A stretch of 64,000 bases of DNA from Vibrio injensis (GTDB lineage Bacteria > Pseudomonadota > Gammaproteobacteria > Enterobacterales > Vibrionaceae), in the NCBI RefSeq assembly GCF_001895205.1, contig NZ_BDJF01000032.1, forward strand, positions 169,709 to 233,708. The letters run 5' to 3'. The translations under genes and the position numbers were made by a program. Below, piece by piece: positions 62,110 to 64,000 of the stretch. Position 1 is the first letter of the stretch; each line of letters opens with the position of its first letter. Below the pieces are notes generated by a model that was not told where the DNA came from, ran no database searches, and saw only the letters and a program-made list of their open reading frames with translations.

Positions 62110-62712
62110 ATGTCAGGATTTCAGCAACATACCGGATTAGCCGTTCCTCTTGATGCCGCCAACGTGGATACCGATGCGATTATCCCCAAGCAGTTTTTAC
62201 AAAAGGTCAATCGCACTGGATTTGGCAAGCACCTTTTTCATGACTGGCGCTTTTTAGACGATACAGGTGAAAAAGCTAACCCAGAATTTGTCATGAATCA
62301 GCCTCGCTATCAAGGAGCGAGTATCTTGCTTGCCCGTGAAAACTTTGGTTGTGGTTCCTCTCGAGAGCACGCACCATGGGCATTGGCCGATTACGGTATC
62401 AAAGTGATGATCGCCCCAAGTTTTGCCGACATTTTTTATGGCAACTCGATTAATAATCAGATGATTCCGGTACAACTGACTGATCAAGAAGTGGATGAGC
62501 TGTTTAGTTATGTTCAACATACTGAAGGAGCAACCATCAGTGTTGATCTACAAAGTTTAACCGTTTCAGCTAATGGTAAAACCTATCATTTTGAAATTGA
62601 CGATTTTCGACGTCACTGCTTATTAAATGGCTTAGACAATATAGGCCTCACGCTACAACATGAGACAAAAATCGCTGAATATGAAGCAAAAATACCGCGT
62701 TTTTTAGCTTAA
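62110..62712 (+). CDS. leuD: 3-isopropylmalate dehydratase small subunit
   Basis: Swivelling-domain subunit completing the LeuCD isomerase. The 200 residues have the family motifs [13 protein letters not shown] and [14 protein letters not shown], and the end matches LeuD of other gammaproteobacteria. AAGGAG stands 6 nt before the ATG. The terminator after it ends the operon. Confidence 0.98.
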   Translation: MSGFQQHTGLAVPLDAANVDTDAIIPKQFLQKVNRTGFGKHLFHDWRFLDDTGEKANPEFVMNQPRYQGASILLARENFGCGSSREHAPWALADYGIKVMIAPSFADIFYGNSINNQMIPVQLTDQEVDELFSYVQHTEGATISVDLQSLTVSANGKTYHFEIDDFRRHCLLNGLDNIGLTLQHETKIAEYEAKIPRFLA

Positions 62713-62750
62713 ATAACCTTTAGCTTAGCTAACTCAACGACTATTTGAAA

Positions 62751-62780
62751 AAGGGCTGCCTAGGCAGCCCTTACTTTTTA
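62751..62780 (+). terminator. terminator of leuABCD
   Basis: Palindrome AAGGGCTGCC-TA-GGCAGCCCTT followed by ACTTTTTA. Confidence 0.9.
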
Positions 62781-62853
62781 AAGCCGTATTTATCTTCTCA
62801 TTTGAACTACACTGTCTGCTGGCAGCATTCTGCTTTTTCTCATTAAGGAATCT

Positions 62854-63642
62854 ATGAAATATTTACTATCGCTTTTAACCTTATGCTGGTCATTATCAAT
62901 CACCGCCGCACCCAAATCAGAACTATGGGACTATTGGGATCAAAGTAATCAATTAAACTCACAAGAGGTATCCCATCAAGCTTGGCAACAACTGCTTGAT
63001 AGTTACTTATCTCGGCAAGGCATGCATACCGTTTTCGATTACGCCAATCTGCAAACCTATGATCAGGAGAAATTACAGGCTTACATTGATTCACTGACAA
63101 GGCTGGATCCAAGAACGCTAAGTAAACAGCAGCAGTATCCTTACTGGGTCAACTTATATAATGCGCTAACCGTTAAAGTAATCATTGATCATTATCCTGT
63201 ATCATCAATTACTAAGATCGGTGGCTGGTTTCGCTTTGGGCCTTGGAACATTCCCTTAATAGAGATCGCCAATCAAGAGTTAACCCTTAATGATATTGAA
63301 CATCGGATTTTGCGGCCTATCTGGCAAGACGCAAGAATTCATTATGTGGTCAATTGCGCCAGCCTTGGTTGTCCTAATCTCCAACCTGAAGCATTTACTG
63401 CAGATAATATTGAGCGTTTACTGGAACAGGCTACTTATGAATTTATCAACAGCGATAAAGGCGTTAATATCCATAATCAACGTTTGATTCTATCTTCTAT
63501 TTATCAATGGTACGCTGAGGATTTTGGTTCACAAGATGAATTATTGGATCACCTTATTCGCTATCGTCCAGATCTAGCTAATGATGAAAGAATAACGCGA
63601 CGTTTTCGTTATGAATATGATTGGCAGTTAAATCGTAAATAG
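62854..63642 (+). CDS. DUF547 domain protein, probably exported
   Basis: Conserved protein of unknown function. The 262 residues begin with a signal peptide (MKYLLSLLTLCWSLSITAA, cleavage before PKSEL), so it is probably periplasmic. The DUF547 core is clear: PYWVNLYNALTVKVIIDHYPV, IEHRILRP, HYVVNCASLGCPNL and AYLSSIYQWYAEDFG-type end. The conserved Asn/Cys cluster NCASLGCP resembles a catalytic site, unproved. AAGGA precedes the ATG. It stands alone between leuD and the rRNA operon end. Confidence 0.85.
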   Translation: MKYLLSLLTLCWSLSITAAPKSELWDYWDQSNQLNSQEVSHQAWQQLLDSYLSRQGMHTVFDYANLQTYDQEKLQAYIDSLTRLDPRTLSKQQQYPYWVNLYNALTVKVIIDHYPVSSITKIGGWFRFGPWNIPLIEIANQELTLNDIEHRILRPIWQDARIHYVVNCASLGCPNLQPEAFTADNIERLLEQATYEFINSDKGVNIHNQRLILSSIYQWYAEDFGSQDELLDHLIRYRPDLANDERITRRFRYEYDWQLNRK

Positions 63643-63644
63643 CA

Positions 63645-63674
63645 AAAAGCCTCTGTATTACTACAGAGGCTTTT
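63645..63674. terminator. shared terminator of the DUF547 gene and the rRNA operon
   Basis: AAAAGCCTCTGTA / TACAGAGGCTTTT with a 4-nt loop, T-runs on both strands, between the DUF547 gene and the converging 5S rRNA. Confidence 0.88.
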
Positions 63675-63681
63675 CAAATGA

Positions 63682-63801
63682 GTACCTGGCGATGTTCTAC
63701 TCTCACATGGGGAGACCCCACACTACCATCGACGCTGTTTCGTTTCACTTCTGAGTTCGGCATGGAATCAGGTGGGTCCAAAACGCTATGGTCGCCAAGT
63801 G
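63682..63801 (-). rRNA. rrf: 5S rRNA (distal copy)
   Basis: The minus strand matches gammaproteobacterial 5S rRNA nearly throughout: the CCCACCTGA and CATGCCGAACTCAGAAGTGAAAC blocks, GATGGTAGTGTGGGGTCTCC, and terminal arms TTGGCGA / TCGCCAG. Ends are set by alignment with the 120-nt E. coli molecule. It is the last element of the operon, just before the shared terminator. Confidence 0.96.
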
Positions 63802-63831
63802 AATTTTTTATAGCTGAAGCTATTGAATCAC

Positions 63832-63907
<76 letters not shown>

Positions 63908-63953
63908 AGATATTTTTTAAACTGCTAGTCCGCTTGTTATCAGCGCTAGAGTT

Positions 63954-63975
63954 ACTTCTTCTCGTAAGAAGAAGT
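63954..63975 (-). other. hairpin in the 5S-tRNA spacer
   Basis: ACTTCTTCT / AGAAGAAGT with a CGTA loop between the proximal 5S and tRNA-Thr; likely a processing structure in the rRNA precursor. Confidence 0.6.
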
Positions 63976-63983
63976 AGAAATTA

Positions 63984-64000
63984 AAGCCTGGCGATGTTCT
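63984..64000 (-). rRNA. rrf: 5S rRNA (proximal copy), cut by the window edge
   Basis: The last 17 bases repeat the 3' end of the distal 5S gene (GCCTGGCGATGTTCT on the plus strand), so a second 5S gene continues beyond the window. Confidence 0.85.

Overview
The window is core chromosome of a gammaproteobacterium, most likely a Vibrio or a close relative in the Vibrionaceae. The evidence is gene order and family content: nudF-yqiB-cpdA-yqiA-parE beside tolC, barA/rlmD-relA-mazG-pyrG-eno, rpoE-rseABC-lepA-lepB-rnc-era-recO-pdxJ-acpS, zapA-6S RNA-fau-rpiA-serA, ilvIH, leuO, a glycosyltransferase of the MJ1255/VC2487 family and leuABCD. The order resembles the Vibrio cholerae chromosome I segment that carries leuO and leuABCD. 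The species cannot be fixed by eye. No insertion sequence, prophage, CRISPR array or island was seen.

Layout. 1-5.7 kb: parE (cut by the left edge) follows yqiA, cpdA, yqiB and nudF on the minus strand, divergent from tolC. 5.8-13.5 kb, minus: hldE, glnE, a chemotaxis receptor and the CYTH-CHAD triphosphatase ygiF. 13.7-17.9 kb, plus: a PhoU-like protein with the phosphate transporter pit, then ygiM and cca. 18-25.8 kb, minus: eno, pyrG, mazG, relA and rlmD. barA runs plus at 26-28.8 kb and converges on the long minus array acpS-pdxJ-recO-era-rnc-lepB-lepA-rseC-rseB-rseA-rpoE (28.8-38 kb). nadB is plus and converges on ygfX-sdhE. ygfZ, a YbaK-type deacylase, a candidate small RNA and a ytfK homologue follow on plus. 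ubiI-ubiH-ygfB are minus, divergent from zapA, 6S RNA, fau, rpiA and serA. ilvH-ilvI, an acyl-CoA synthetase, leuO, the glycosyltransferase and a PAP2 phosphatase are minus. leuL-leuABCD and a DUF547 gene are plus. The right edge holds the distal end of an rRNA operon on the minus strand: 5S (partial), tRNA-Thr, 5S.

How the genes work together. The window combines central metabolism (enolase, CTP, serine, branched-chain amino acids, NAD, ubiquinone, pentose phosphates) with stress control: RelA and a YtfK homologue for (p)ppGpp, the sigma-E module for the envelope, BarA for the Csr system, CpdA for cAMP, GlnE for nitrogen and 6S RNA for stationary phase.

The least explained signals lie between genes: a structured terminator-ended transcript candidate at about 42.26-42.42 kb, a nested hairpin before ytfK, a PurR-like operator before serA, a leucine attenuator whose leader end can pair with the terminator's 5' arm, hairpins before rnc and relA, and three back-to-back dyads before parE. 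The glycosyltransferase-PAP2 pair is the best candidate for a poorly described protein system. No wholly novel multigene system is evident.
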